Origin: G965222535 sp965222535
GTDB lineage: Bacteria > Pseudomonadota > Gammaproteobacteria > HK1
Assembly: GCA_965222535.1 (NCBI GenBank)
Contig: OZ244957.1
Location: forward strand, 124,001 to 188,000
Length of the DNA: 64,000 bases
Reading direction: 5' to 3'
The notes beneath the pieces are model-generated. The model ran no database searches, was not told where the DNA came from, and saw only the letters and a list, made by a program, of their open reading frames with translations. Positions 54,541 through 63,337 of the stretch are shown here, piece after piece. The position numbers and the translations under genes are program-made. Each line of letters opens with the position of its first letter. The stretch's first letter is position 1.

Positions 54541-55518
54541 ATGAGCCATGCTATCAAAGTATATGAGACCGGCGGCCCTGAGGTAATGCGTTGGCGGTCG
54601 GTCAAGGTCGGTGAGCCAGCGTTTGGCGAGGCACGTATTCGCCATCATGCAGTGGGGCTGAACTACATTGACGTTTATTTTCGCACCGGGTTGTATGCCG
54701 CCCCAGCGTTACCTTTTACGCCCGGGCTAGAAGCCGCTGGGGTTGTCGAAGCCGTCGGCCCTGGGGTTTCGACTGTCACGGTCGGCGATCGCGTCGCCTA
54801 TGCCAGCGCTCCGCTTGGTGCCTATAGCGAGGTACGCTTGATGCCGGCCGCTAGGCTGGTCACCTTGCCGCAGGCGATCGAGATGACCAGCGCCGCCGCG
54901 ATGATGCTGCAGGGGATGACGGTTGAATACCTGCTGCAACGCGCTTACCCAGTGCAGGCGGGACAGACCATCTTGTTCCATGCCGCCGCCGGTGGTGTCG
55001 GCATGCTGGCCTGCCAGTGGGCGAAGCACTTAGGGGCGACCGTGATCGGTACCGTTGGCAACGACGCCAAAGCCGCATTGGCGTGCGCTCATGGCTGCGA
55101 TCACGCGATCATCTACAGCCGTGAGGACGTGGTGGCGCGAGTACGCGAAATTACCGACGGCAAGGGCGTAGCGGTGGTTTATGATTCAGTCGGTCAAGAC
55201 ACCTTCGCCGCGTCGCTGGGCTGCCTTGCACCGCGCGGGATGCTGGTTTCGTTCGGTCAATCATCGGGCAAGGTGGCGGATTTTGATATTAGCGTACTGT
55301 CAACCAAAGGTTCGCTCTACCTGACGCGCCCAAACCTGATGAGCTATACCGCCACGCGCGCCGAATTGCTGGCATCAGCGCAACACCTGTTCGATCGCGT
55401 GCTGAGCGGCGTGCTCAAAATAAACCTCAATCAGACCTTCCCGCTTGCCGAGGCGCAAGCCGCCCATCGTGCCTTAGAGGGTAGAGAAACCACTGGCGCT
55501 ACGGTGCTGACCATCTGA
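54541..55518 (+). CDS. qor: NADPH:quinone oxidoreductase (zeta-crystallin-like)
   Basis: This zinc-free medium-chain reductase reduces quinones with NADPH. The 325 residues have the N-terminal HHAVGLNYIDVYFRTGLY, FTPGLEAAGVVEAVGPGV, the nucleotide-binding FHAAAGGVGMLACQWAKHLGA and a C-terminal VLSGVLKINLNQTFPLAEAQAAHRALEGRETTG. It is close to E. coli Qor in length and layout. Physiological substrate is not certain. Confidence 0.88.
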   Translation: MSHAIKVYETGGPEVMRWRSVKVGEPAFGEARIRHHAVGLNYIDVYFRTGLYAAPALPFTPGLEAAGVVEAVGPGVSTVTVGDRVAYASAPLGAYSEVRLMPAARLVTLPQAIEMTSAAAMMLQGMTVEYLLQRAYPVQAGQTILFHAAAGGVGMLACQWAKHLGATVIGTVGNDAKAALACAHGCDHAIIYSREDVVARVREITDGKGVAVVYDSVGQDTFAASLGCLAPRGMLVSFGQSSGKVADFDISVLSTKGSLYLTRPNLMSYTATRAELLASAQHLFDRVLSGVLKINLNQTFPLAEAQAAHRALEGRETTGATVLTI

Positions 55519-55629
55519 CGCCCAGCGCGCAGCGTTCTTTCTGGCACCTTGGGATGATACGTTACCGCTCAGCATCGCTAAGCGATATGGATCACCGCTT
55601 CGCGCACCGTACCCCCATCGGATGAAACC

Positions 55630-56823
55630 ATGGTCGAGACGATGGCCAGTGTGGCGCACTCATGCGCACGGCACGCACCAAAGGTGTTGCTGTATGTTCA
55701 GCACCTAGTGGGCATTGGGCATTTGCGCCGCATGGCAACGGTGGCAGGTGCTTTAGCGACGAGCGGCGCAAGCCCCCTGTTGATCAGCGGCGGCTATGCC
55801 GATCGACAACCTTTACCCGCTGGCGTTCGCTTGCTGCAATTGCCCGCGGCGCGCGCACAGGATACGCGCTATCGGGCGTTGCTTGACGAAAACGGCGGCG
55901 TAGTGGATGCCTCCTGGCAACGCCAACGGTGCCAACAATTGCTCTCGCAGGTGCGCCGTTTCGCGCCGGATGCGGTGGTGATTGAAACCTACCCCTTTGG
56001 TCGGGGCTTGCTGCGTTTCGAATTAGAACCACTGTGCGAATCGCTGCGCCGCATGTCACCACGTCCAAAGGTATGGTGTTCGGTGCGTGATGTACTGGAA
56101 GAAAAGCGCGACCGCAAACGCAACGCACGCATCTTGGATACCCTTCATCGCTACTTTGACGCCATCTTGGTGCATGCCGACCCAGCCGTCGTGCAACTGC
56201 AGCACAGCTTCCCGCTGGCGCATCGCATCGCCATCGATATTCACTACACTGGTTATGTACGCGAGAGCCGCCCAACCGCCGCCAGCCGCGCTGGCACTTG
56301 GGCCGATACCGCTGGCGAGATCGTGGTATCCGCGGGCGGCGGTGCAGTGGGCCACGACTTGCTGCGCGTAGCACTTGAAGCACGCGCTTTGTCGGCGGCA
56401 CGGCATCTCCGCTGGCGCATCCTCTGCGGCGGCGCGCTGTCACAGGCGGCAACAGCATGGGCGGCGCAAACACCGCGCAGCGTCATCGTTGAACCGAACC
56501 GTGACGATTTCCCGCAGTTGCTTGAACGCGCCGCGCTGTCGATATCGCAGGCCGGTTACAATACCGTGGTCAATATCCTAGCGGCCGGGGTGCGCTCGAT
56601 AGTAGCGCCGTTTGCTGCGCATGGACAGCGCGAGCAATCGCGGCGCGCGGCGCTGCTCGCCGCATACGGTCGGGTGCAGAGCTTAGCCGCGAACACTCTC
56701 ACCGCAGCCACACTGGCAGCGGCAGTTGACCGTGCGCTGTTGCAAGAACCTGAGCGACAACCTCCGTCGATTGACCTGCAAGGTGCCCAGAAGAGCGCCG
56801 CGCTGGTTGCGTCAAGCACCTGA
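55630..56823 (+). CDS. GT28-like predicted glycosyltransferase
   Basis: This 397-residue protein is of the MurG-like GT-B class (predicted glycosyltransferases of COG4671 type). The N-terminal LLYVQHLVGIGHLRRMATVAGAL is the acceptor-side glycine-rich loop. EIVVSAGGGAVGHDLL starts the C-terminal nucleotide-sugar domain, and ISQAGYNTVVNILAAGVRSIVAPF is the donor-binding motif. No signal or clear membrane anchor. The sugar and acceptor are unknown. Confidence 0.75.
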   Translation: MVETMASVAHSCARHAPKVLLYVQHLVGIGHLRRMATVAGALATSGASPLLISGGYADRQPLPAGVRLLQLPAARAQDTRYRALLDENGGVVDASWQRQRCQQLLSQVRRFAPDAVVIETYPFGRGLLRFELEPLCESLRRMSPRPKVWCSVRDVLEEKRDRKRNARILDTLHRYFDAILVHADPAVVQLQHSFPLAHRIAIDIHYTGYVRESRPTAASRAGTWADTAGEIVVSAGGGAVGHDLLRVALEARALSAARHLRWRILCGGALSQAATAWAAQTPRSVIVEPNRDDFPQLLERAALSISQAGYNTVVNILAAGVRSIVAPFAAHGQREQSRRAALLAAYGRVQSLAANTLTAATLAAAVDRALLQEPERQPPSIDLQGAQKSAALVASST

Positions 56824-56883
56824 TAACAGGGCGATCCTACTGGCTTTCGAGGTGATCGCAAACCAAAAAGGGACGATAAACCA

Positions 56884-57852
56884 ATGACCGATTTTCTCGC
56901 ACAAGTGAACGCCAGCAGTTACCTGTTACTTGATGGGGCCATGGGGACCGCACTGATGAATGCCGGGCTTGCCCCTGGGCAGGGGCCGGAAGAGTTGAAT
57001 GTGGCGCACCCAGAGCGAGTGCAGGCAGTGCATCAAGCGTATATTGCGGTCGGATCTCGAATTATCCTGACCAACTCCTTTGGCGGTTCGCGGTTTCGCC
57101 TGAAGCTGCACGGCTTACAGGATCACGTCTATGAATTGAACCATGCCGCTGCAACGATCGCCGCTGCCGCGGCGGCAGCGGCTGGCAGCGCTATCGTTGT
57201 CGCCGGTTCGATCGGGCCTTGCGGTGAAATAATGCAACCCATCGGAGAATTATCGATTCATGAAGCAACGGCTGGTTTTGTTGAACAGGCGCAGGCGCTG
57301 GTGGATGGGGGAGTGGATGTGCTGTGGATCGAGACGATGAGCGACTTAAATGAGGTGCGGGCGATCGTCAGCGCGATTCGTCAGGTCAGCGATTTGCCGA
57401 TCGCCGCGACGATGAGCTTTGATACCAACGGGCGGACGATGATGGGAGTTTGTCCAGCGGAAGCGCTGGTCGCGATGAAAGCGCTCGGGGTGGCGGCCAC
57501 CGGTGCCAACTGTGGTAATGGTTTAGCTGGCATCATTGGAGTCATCGAAGCCATGCGCGCAGTCGATTCGGAAGCCGTCCTGATCGCCAAATCGAACGCC
57601 GGAATCCCAAGATGGGATGATGATCAACTGTGCTATGACGGCGCTCCAGCGCTGATGGGCAGCTATGCCAATCTGGTTCACCACCTAGGGGCAAAACTGA
57701 TCGGCGGCTGCTGTGGCAGCTCGCCCGCGCACGTCGCCGCAATGGCTGAATCGCTTGCATATTTCAGCAACAAACCCAGCCCACCCTCCAACCGCGTGCG
57801 ATCAAAAAAAAACCCGGCTCGCAGGCGAGGTAAAAGCCACGGAATAGAGTGA
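56884..57852 (+). CDS. homocysteine S-methyltransferase family protein (betaine-type)
   Basis: This zinc-dependent enzyme transfers a methyl group to homocysteine. The 322 residues have LLLDGAMGTALMNAGL, ILTNSFGGSRFRLKLHG, and the three Zn cysteines in TGANCGNG and IGGCCGSSP. Overall length and the GPCGEIMQPIGELS segment resemble bacterial betaine-homocysteine methyltransferases (Bmt), but methyl donor identity is not proven. A basic C-terminal tail (RSKKNPARRRGK) is unusual. Confidence 0.8.
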   Translation: MTDFLAQVNASSYLLLDGAMGTALMNAGLAPGQGPEELNVAHPERVQAVHQAYIAVGSRIILTNSFGGSRFRLKLHGLQDHVYELNHAAATIAAAAAAAAGSAIVVAGSIGPCGEIMQPIGELSIHEATAGFVEQAQALVDGGVDVLWIETMSDLNEVRAIVSAIRQVSDLPIAATMSFDTNGRTMMGVCPAEALVAMKALGVAATGANCGNGLAGIIGVIEAMRAVDSEAVLIAKSNAGIPRWDDDQLCYDGAPALMGSYANLVHHLGAKLIGGCCGSSPAHVAAMAESLAYFSNKPSPPSNRVRSKKNPARRRGKSHGIE

Positions 57853-57879
57853 CCTGCTGCTTGGGAAACAAGGGATCGT

Positions 57880-57979
57880 TTTAATTTTAACAAGGTGCGC
57901 CTGCGGCACCATGAAATGATTGCTGGAGGGGGCATTGCCCCTATCCCAGAGCCCCGCCCTCCCCTATCCCAGAGCGCTA
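57880..57979 (+). repeat. family B partial repeat
   Basis: AAGGTGCGCCTGCGGCACC, GAAATGATTGCTGGAGGGGGCATTGCCCC and TATCCCAGAGCCCCGCCC are shared with the copies near 38.1, 42.75 and 44.05 kb. It fills the gap to the convergent gtrA-like gene. Confidence 0.8.
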
Positions 57980-57990
57980 AGCTGTGCAAA

Positions 57991-58398
57991 TCATGCCACC
58001 GCTGCCTCTTTATCGATGAAGACATACTTCTTATCTAAGAAATACTTGATGCTATAGCCGATGGTGAGGCCGATGACGGCACCGATATAGTGGGCATTGG
58101 GGTATGGCAAAAGGTAATAAAAGGCCATCTCTGTCACCAAGAAAATCATCGTGGTAATCCCCCCCATAAATGAATAAAGAATGAATTTTATGGCATTGTC
58201 TTTGTTGTTTTTAGGGGTGTGGTGAAAGATCCACTTCTTATCTAGGATATACTTGGTTACCAACCCCGCGATGATGCCTGAAAACATCGCCACATAAAAA
58301 AAGCCAATGCCCTCATAGAGAGCAAAGCTCAAATACTGAAAAAGCAGATTGCCCAAGCTGGAAATTACAGCGAAGGCAGTGTATTTGATAGCTGTCAT
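57991..58398 (-). CDS. GtrA-like membrane protein
   Basis: GtrA family proteins are small four-helix membrane proteins thought to flip or help transfer polyprenyl-linked sugars. The 135-residue product from ATG 58398 (overlapping the UbiA-like stop as ATGA) shows four hydrophobic segments and the family motifs TKYILDKKWIF and KYFLDKKYVF, one after each helix pair. An ATG five codons upstream is possible. Codon use is AT-rich relative to flanking genes. Confidence 0.85.
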   Translation of the reverse strand: MTAIKYTAFAVISSLGNLLFQYLSFALYEGIGFFYVAMFSGIIAGLVTKYILDKKWIFHHTPKNNKDNAIKFILYSFMGGITTMIFLVTEMAFYYLLPYPNAHYIGAVIGLTIGYSIKYFLDKKYVFIDKEAAVA

Positions 58399-59273
58399 CC
58401 GTAAAGAATCCACGTGAAGGTGATAACCCAGCCGATCAGCGTCAACTGTATGAAACGATCTTCAAGTGCGATGCGGGTGGGTGAGCCGCTGTCTTTGAGT
58501 ACGAAAGTAATCTGCAGATAGCGCATGATGCCAATGATGACAAACAGTGCCGTAATATAAAGGTAATCGCTGTGGGTACTGCCTCCCTCCTCAGAGGATG
58601 TTGTGTAGATCGTATAGGAGACGATGACCACCGCTGCCATGATCGCCATAGCGATATCGAGAAACTGCAGGCTATAGCTATCGATCACCTTTCGCATCTT
58701 CTTTCCTGAATGCATAAAGATGAGCACATCATCGCGGCGCTTGGCCAATGCTAAAAAGAGTGCTAAAAGAAAGGTCATGATAACGATCCACTTGGAAAGT
58801 GGAATATCACTCGCCACCGAACCGATAAAAAGACGCAGGACGAAACCGATAGCAATGATCGTCACATCGAGGATGGCAATGTACTTAAGGGAGAAACTAT
58901 AAAAGAGGTTCACCATTACATAGACTGCCAACACTGCTGTGGTCATGGGCGGGAGAGCCGCAATCAGTGAAAAACCCAAGATGAAGAGAACTGCCATGAT
59001 GACGATCGCTTGAGTTTTGCTGATAACTCCCGCGGCTAAAGGGCGGTGTTTCTTCTTTGCGTGATTTCTATCATCTTCGATGTCCTGAAGATCGTTCAGG
59101 ATATAGACAGCACTTGCGGTCAATGAAAACGCAACCAAAGCGATTCCGCTTTTGCCCAGTAATTCGAAATCGGTGATCTTCGCGGCAAAGAAGAGCGGGA
59201 GGAAAACAAAGAGATTTTTGATGTATTGGTGGCAACGCATTAACACCAAAATGTCTTTAAAGTTAAATCGCAT
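58395..59273 (-). CDS. UbiA-family prenyltransferase (decaprenyl-phosphate phosphoribosyltransferase-like)
   Basis: This integral membrane prenyltransferase of 292 residues has about eight hydrophobic segments. The first Asp-rich motif is NDLQDIEDDRNHAKKKHRP; a second acidic region lies in the middle. The N-terminal RCHQYIKNLFVFLPLFFA and the NDLQD type resemble proteins annotated as decaprenyl-phosphate phosphoribose synthases. It is coupled to GtrA, a pair that suggests a polyprenyl-phosphate-sugar step for a surface glycan. Composition suggests transfer, perhaps from a Campylobacterota-like source (inference). Confidence 0.8.
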   Translation of the reverse strand: MRFNFKDILVLMRCHQYIKNLFVFLPLFFAAKITDFELLGKSGIALVAFSLTASAVYILNDLQDIEDDRNHAKKKHRPLAAGVISKTQAIVIMAVLFILGFSLIAALPPMTTAVLAVYVMVNLFYSFSLKYIAILDVTIIAIGFVLRLFIGSVASDIPLSKWIVIMTFLLALFLALAKRRDDVLIFMHSGKKMRKVIDSYSLQFLDIAMAIMAAVVIVSYTIYTTSSEEGGSTHSDYLYITALFVIIGIMRYLQITFVLKDSGSPTRIALEDRFIQLTLIGWVITFTWILYG

Positions 59274-59349
59274 ATAAACAGCTCTCCTGACTTTGATAAT
59301 ATTTTTTGCTGATTTTAATTAATTTTCAAAGGCATTAAACATCCCCAAG

Positions 59350-59467
59350 TAACCTCGGAAACCTAAGCGAGATGGAGGGCTAGGGGAAAGGGGGCGATTA
59401 CCGGCAACGTAAGCCCTCATTAAGTTATGGATTTATACCCCTTCCCCAATATAACACCATCATTGGG
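59350..59467 (+). repeat. family A repeat, diverged
   Basis: AACCTCGGAAACC, AGGGCTAGGGGAAAGGGGG, CGGCAACGTAAGCCC, GGATTTATACCCCTTCCCCAATATAACACC. It sits directly downstream of the NtrY-like gene, where an ntrX response regulator gene would be expected. Confidence 0.78.
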
Positions 59468-59493
59468 CAGCAGTGATCGGACGTATTGCTTTA

Positions 59494-61725
59494 TCAGGAA
59501 ATAGTGTCCGTATTGTAGGCCGAAAAGCGAATGCTGATCACGGCACCGCCATGATCAGCATTGTGTACTTCGACAATGCTGCTATGCTCTTCGGCGATTT
59601 TTTTCACGATCGCAAGCCCCAAGCCGGTGCCCTTTGTTTTTGACGTGAAATAGGGTTCAAACAAAGAGCCGAGCGCCTCTGTTGGGAAGCCGTGACCATT
59701 ATCTGATACAGTCAATACGACCTCAGTATGAGCGATGCCGCTGGTCTTGGATAACGCTACCCAGACACGCGCATCGGCAATGCTTTCAGTCGCTTCAATA
59801 GCGTTTTTTATCAGGTTGTGCAGTAGTTGCCGTAATCGATCAGGGTCGCCACTTAGTGCTGGCAACTGCTCTTCGGTGGTCAGCTTTATCACCGGTTTCG
59901 GGTGGCTGGTAACGTACAATTCAACGACATCCCGCACCAGCGCCGCGATATCCAGCACCTGTGCCTGCATTGTCGGCATATACGCATAGTCAGCAAAGGC
60001 ATTGACCATATACTTCATGGATTCCACCTGCTGTACGATGGTTCGAGTCAAGCGATCGAAGGTGTTGAGCTCGTCCCCTTGCAAGCGTTTCATGAATTTC
60101 AGGCGCATCCTCTCAGCGGATAACTGGATTGGGGTCAGTGGATTCTTGATCTCGTGAGCTAAGCGGCGTGCGACCTCGCTCCATGCGGCGTTGCGCTGTG
60201 CTTGGATTAATGCGCTGATGTCATCAAACACGACCACCTGCCCAGAGCGTCCCGGCAGTGAGCTGACACTGAGCATCAGCACCTGCGAAGCAGTGCGTCC
60301 ATGCACCGTGATTTGCTCGCGCCAAGTCGGCGATGCAGGTTTGCCAGCAACCGCGAAACCGAGATATATCCCCTCAATAAATGGCTTTAAATGCGGTTCG
60401 CAAGCAACTAGATTGGATAACTGCCGGTCTTGCAGATCAGAGGGCGGGATCCCCAGGATGTGGCCTGCTGCATTGCTGACAGTAACGATGCGATGATCGG
60501 CGTCAAAGGTTATCACGCCGGTAGATAAGCGCATCAGCACCGTTTCTAGGTATTCACGCTGTTGTTCAGCCTGATACTGGCTGATATGCGCTTGATCGCG
60601 GGCGGCTTGCAAGCGCTCGGTCATCTCATTGAAGGAAGCCACCAGAAAGCTGATTTCATTGTTCCCTTGTGGCGGGTCGAAGCGGGACTCGTAATCGCCC
60701 TTGGCGACGGCATGGGTCGCGCTGACCAGACCTTTGAGCGGCGCAACCATCCTAGCGGCTGAATAAAATGCCGCCCATACGGTGGTGAACACACTGAACA
60801 ACAACACTAGGGACAAGGTCAGGATGAAGCTCAGCTTCAACTCATCGCGTAAATAAACCAATTTACGGTAGCGCGTGAACGCCGCCTGGACGTTGGTCGC
60901 GAGTTCGCTGATGCGCTCTGATATCGGAAACAGTGCTTGCAGGATGCGTGGTTCAGCGGTGGTGATATTGTCCGGCACATTGACGACCACGCGGATGTTG
61001 AGACCGTAGCGGTAGAGTGGATCGAGGGCAATATAGCTTTCTCCCTGACGCAGTTGCGCAAGGATCGTCTCATCTGGTTGATCGGGGACGATAGTGACCG
61101 GATCTTCGCTGCTTGATCCTAAAATCACCCCGCCTGATTCGAGTAACGCCAGCTCGCGTGCGTGGATGCGACTGCGCAGCGTATCCAGCTTGCGTACGGC
61201 CTGCTCGTTATCTAAATCCACCAGTTCCGCGGCTATGCCTTCGGTGGCTTTCATCGATTCCCGCATGCGCTCTTCAAACGAGGTGCGACTGAGCACTAGG
61301 GAATCGCTCATCGCCTGATCGACCCGCACGTCAAACCAACTATCAATGCCTTGTTGCAGAAATTCCACCGAAAACCAATACACCACCACCATCGGCGTTA
61401 CGGCCAACAGCACGAAACGCACCACCATCTGGCCGGTCAACAAGGCACCCGGGGAGCGCTGTTGAATTTGCTTCAGTAAGTACCACAGGCTGAACCCCAG
61501 ACGCACGAGCAGTATCAGCAAGCCGAGGATGTTAATCCCAATCAGCACTAAGTAGAGGTTATCGAATTGCTCTGATCCTTGTGTTGCCTGGCTCATCAAC
61601 ACCAGCGAGATCAGCAAGATAGACGCGATCGCTACGATCGGCGCAACACCTTGAACAAGGTGTTGCGTCAGGGTTTGTAGGGGCTTAGCAGAGGCCATTG
61701 AAACGACTGACTTTCCATATCCCAT
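59494..61725 (-). CDS. ntrY: NtrY-like sensor histidine kinase
   Basis: This membrane sensor kinase has 743 residues with helices at about 20-50, 57-88 and 97-125. A periplasmic sensor region (about 130-285) follows, then another helix (about 295-317) and a HAMP domain (FYSAARMVAPLKGLVSAT...). Next is a PAS domain (VLMRLSTGVITFDADHRIVTVSNAAGHILG), then HisKA with ARRLAHEIKNPLTPIQLSAERM and an HATPase with DNGHGFP and GTGLGLAIVKKI. The first ATG overlaps the DUF4390 gene by 58 bases; ATG at 61698 is an alternative. The partner NtrX is missing downstream. Confidence 0.9.
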   Translation of the reverse strand: MGYGKSVVSMASAKPLQTLTQHLVQGVAPIVAIASILLISLVLMSQATQGSEQFDNLYLVLIGINILGLLILLVRLGFSLWYLLKQIQQRSPGALLTGQMVVRFVLLAVTPMVVVYWFSVEFLQQGIDSWFDVRVDQAMSDSLVLSRTSFEERMRESMKATEGIAAELVDLDNEQAVRKLDTLRSRIHARELALLESGGVILGSSSEDPVTIVPDQPDETILAQLRQGESYIALDPLYRYGLNIRVVVNVPDNITTAEPRILQALFPISERISELATNVQAAFTRYRKLVYLRDELKLSFILTLSLVLLFSVFTTVWAAFYSAARMVAPLKGLVSATHAVAKGDYESRFDPPQGNNEISFLVASFNEMTERLQAARDQAHISQYQAEQQREYLETVLMRLSTGVITFDADHRIVTVSNAAGHILGIPPSDLQDRQLSNLVACEPHLKPFIEGIYLGFAVAGKPASPTWREQITVHGRTASQVLMLSVSSLPGRSGQVVVFDDISALIQAQRNAAWSEVARRLAHEIKNPLTPIQLSAERMRLKFMKRLQGDELNTFDRLTRTIVQQVESMKYMVNAFADYAYMPTMQAQVLDIAALVRDVVELYVTSHPKPVIKLTTEEQLPALSGDPDRLRQLLHNLIKNAIEATESIADARVWVALSKTSGIAHTEVVLTVSDNGHGFPTEALGSLFEPYFTSKTKGTGLGLAIVKKIAEEHSSIVEVHNADHGGAVISIRFSAYNTDTIS

Positions 61726-62267
61726 GAGGGCGTCAAATAGGCGCGCAAGCGCATCGGCACCGGCAAATTACTCAACTCCAGATAGGTGTTGGCGCGCAGG
61801 TAGTAATGCGTTTCGGCCTTGAGTAATAAGGCATCGATCAACGGCAAACGTTGAATATCGCCGAAGTTAGCCAGCATGGTTTTATAGTTTTTGTAGCTGG
61901 TTGATGCTCCCGAGTTGAGGTTCTGCACGATGTAGTGGTCGGTCAAAGCGTGTTTTTCAATACGGTAGCGGATGATGAGTACCGCGATCGACTCATCAAA
62001 CCACACGTCGCGTTGACGCAAGACCCTTATCTTAAGGGCGATGTTAAGCGCCAATCCGTTTTCCATGGCATCCAGCGCATCGGCGTTGAAAGCATAGGAA
62101 ATTTTCATGTCGGCGTGATAAACACCGTCTGACAGATACGAGTCAGCGTCGATGATGGTAAATTCAGCCGCCGCTGGTCGCACCAACAGCACCAAGCTGA
62201 CGCTCAGCATCAGCACCCTCAGCCCATGTTTTACACGCACAGGAACAGAAGTTTTATAAGGCCACAT
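61668..62267 (-). CDS. DUF4390 family secreted protein
   Basis: This 199-residue protein has an N-terminal hydrophobic signal segment (HGLRVLMLSVSLVLLVRPAAA). The conserved DUF4390 body follows, including FTIIDADSYLSDGVYHADMKISY, LKIRVLRQRDVWFDE and a C-terminal YLTPSWDMESQSFQWPL. The family is regularly placed directly before ntrY in beta- and gammaproteobacteria, and here the two genes overlap. Function is unknown; linkage suggests a role with the NtrY sensor. Confidence 0.85.
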   Translation of the reverse strand: MWPYKTSVPVRVKHGLRVLMLSVSLVLLVRPAAAEFTIIDADSYLSDGVYHADMKISYAFNADALDAMENGLALNIALKIRVLRQRDVWFDESIAVLIIRYRIEKHALTDHYIVQNLNSGASTSYKNYKTMLANFGDIQRLPLIDALLLKAETHYYLRANTYLELSNLPVPMRLRAYLTPSWDMESQSFQWPLLSPYKP

Positions 62268-62271
62268 AGAG

Positions 62272-62345
62272 AAACTTCAACGGGATGGGGGGGAAGGGAT
62301 ATGATCACATAGAACGTACAGGAGTTGATTTATACATGTTACTTG
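62272..62345 (+). repeat. family A remnant
   Basis: AACTTCAACGGGATGGGGGGGAAGGGATATGATCAC, GAACGTA and GTTGATTTATACA remain. It overlaps the probable promoter region of the DUF4390-ntrY pair. Confidence 0.65.
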
Positions 62346-62354
62346 AAGGTGCAG

Positions 62355-62665
62355 GAAAGGGCTATTTTTCATGCTCTCATTCCAGAGCTCCACCCGAAGT
62401 CCTTTCCAGAGCGTTTCTCGAAGCCCAACAGTAGGCGTCGAGTAAGAACTGCGGTCATGCAGGGGATAGGGGGTTGGGGAAAGGGGGCGTGACGATGGCT
62501 TACTACAGAGAGAAGTAACCAATCCCCCCTTTCCCCAATATGAACGTCTTTTGGCCACTCCCTGAAAAAGCAAGTGCAGCTTGGTTTTTCAGGATTAAAA
62601 AACGTATTAGATTCCAGAGCCTCACCCGAAGCCCTTTTCCAGAGCGTTTAACGAAGCCGGCCTCC
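62355..62665 (+). repeat. family B repeat with hairpin
   Basis: CCAGAGCTCCACCCGAAG, CCAGAGCGTTTCTCGAAGCCC, GGGGATAGGGGGTTGGGGAAAGG and CCTTTCCCCAATATGAACGTC precede hairpin CCTGAAAAAGCAAG...CTTGGTTTTTCAGG (about 62564-62595) with tail ATTAAAAAACGTATTA and more CCAGAGCC units. It occupies most of the 574-base gap before erpA; no gene is seen. Confidence 0.8.
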
Positions 62666-62841
62666 CAGAGGGATCCACGTGTAGCATAGGAGTGTGCTCA
62701 ATCAAACATCTTCAAGTAACATGGGTTTATAGTGCTTGCTTCACGCATGGCGAGGCTGGCGCAGGCGCTCTCTTTTGGGGCTTCGCCACCATCCGACGCT
62801 GAATATGCCAACAGTCCCGAGCCCTACGCAGAAAACGGAAC

Positions 62842-63207
62842 TCAGGCCGAGAACGACATCCCGCAGCCGCAGGTGGTAGTCGCATTGGGGTTGATGATGA
62901 CAAACCTTGAACCTTGCAGGTCCTCTTTGTAATCAACCTTGGAGCCAATCAGGTATTGGTAACTCATCGGATCGATCACCAGTTGTACGCCTTCATGGCT
63001 AACCACCCAGTCATCTTCCGCCACCCGATCTTCAAGCTCGAATCCATACTGAAACCCCGAGCAACCACCACCTTCTATATAAACTCTCAGTAACGCTGTT
63101 TGGTGTTGATGTTTGCAGCTCAGTTGCTCAATTTTGCGAGCTGCCTGAAAGGTTAGCTGGATCTGGGTTGTGGTGCTTGCCGCAAGCACATGGTCAGGCT
63201 CTGCCAT
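62842..63207 (-). CDS. erpA: ErpA-type iron-sulphur cluster insertion protein
   Basis: ErpA is an A-type carrier that delivers Fe-S clusters to apoproteins. The 121 residues contain the three conserved cysteines: one in LRVYIEGGGCSGFQYGFE and two in the C-terminal CGCGMSF. CGGAGAAC lies before the ATG at 63207. The length and the DDWVV...GVQLVIDPMSYQYLIGSKVDY region fit ErpA better than IscA or SufA, but A-type carriers are hard to separate. Confidence 0.88.
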   Translation of the reverse strand: MAEPDHVLAASTTTQIQLTFQAARKIEQLSCKHQHQTALLRVYIEGGGCSGFQYGFELEDRVAEDDWVVSHEGVQLVIDPMSYQYLIGSKVDYKEDLQGSRFVIINPNATTTCGCGMSFSA

Positions 63208-63337
63208 TGGTAGTTCTCCGTATATTTTTAATGTTTTCGTAACGTTAATGGATTTGTTTATGGGGTTTATAAGCGTTCTGTAACATTCCGTATGTAGCTA
63301 CTGTGAAACATGTTCATGGAGGGTTTACTTATCAGGA

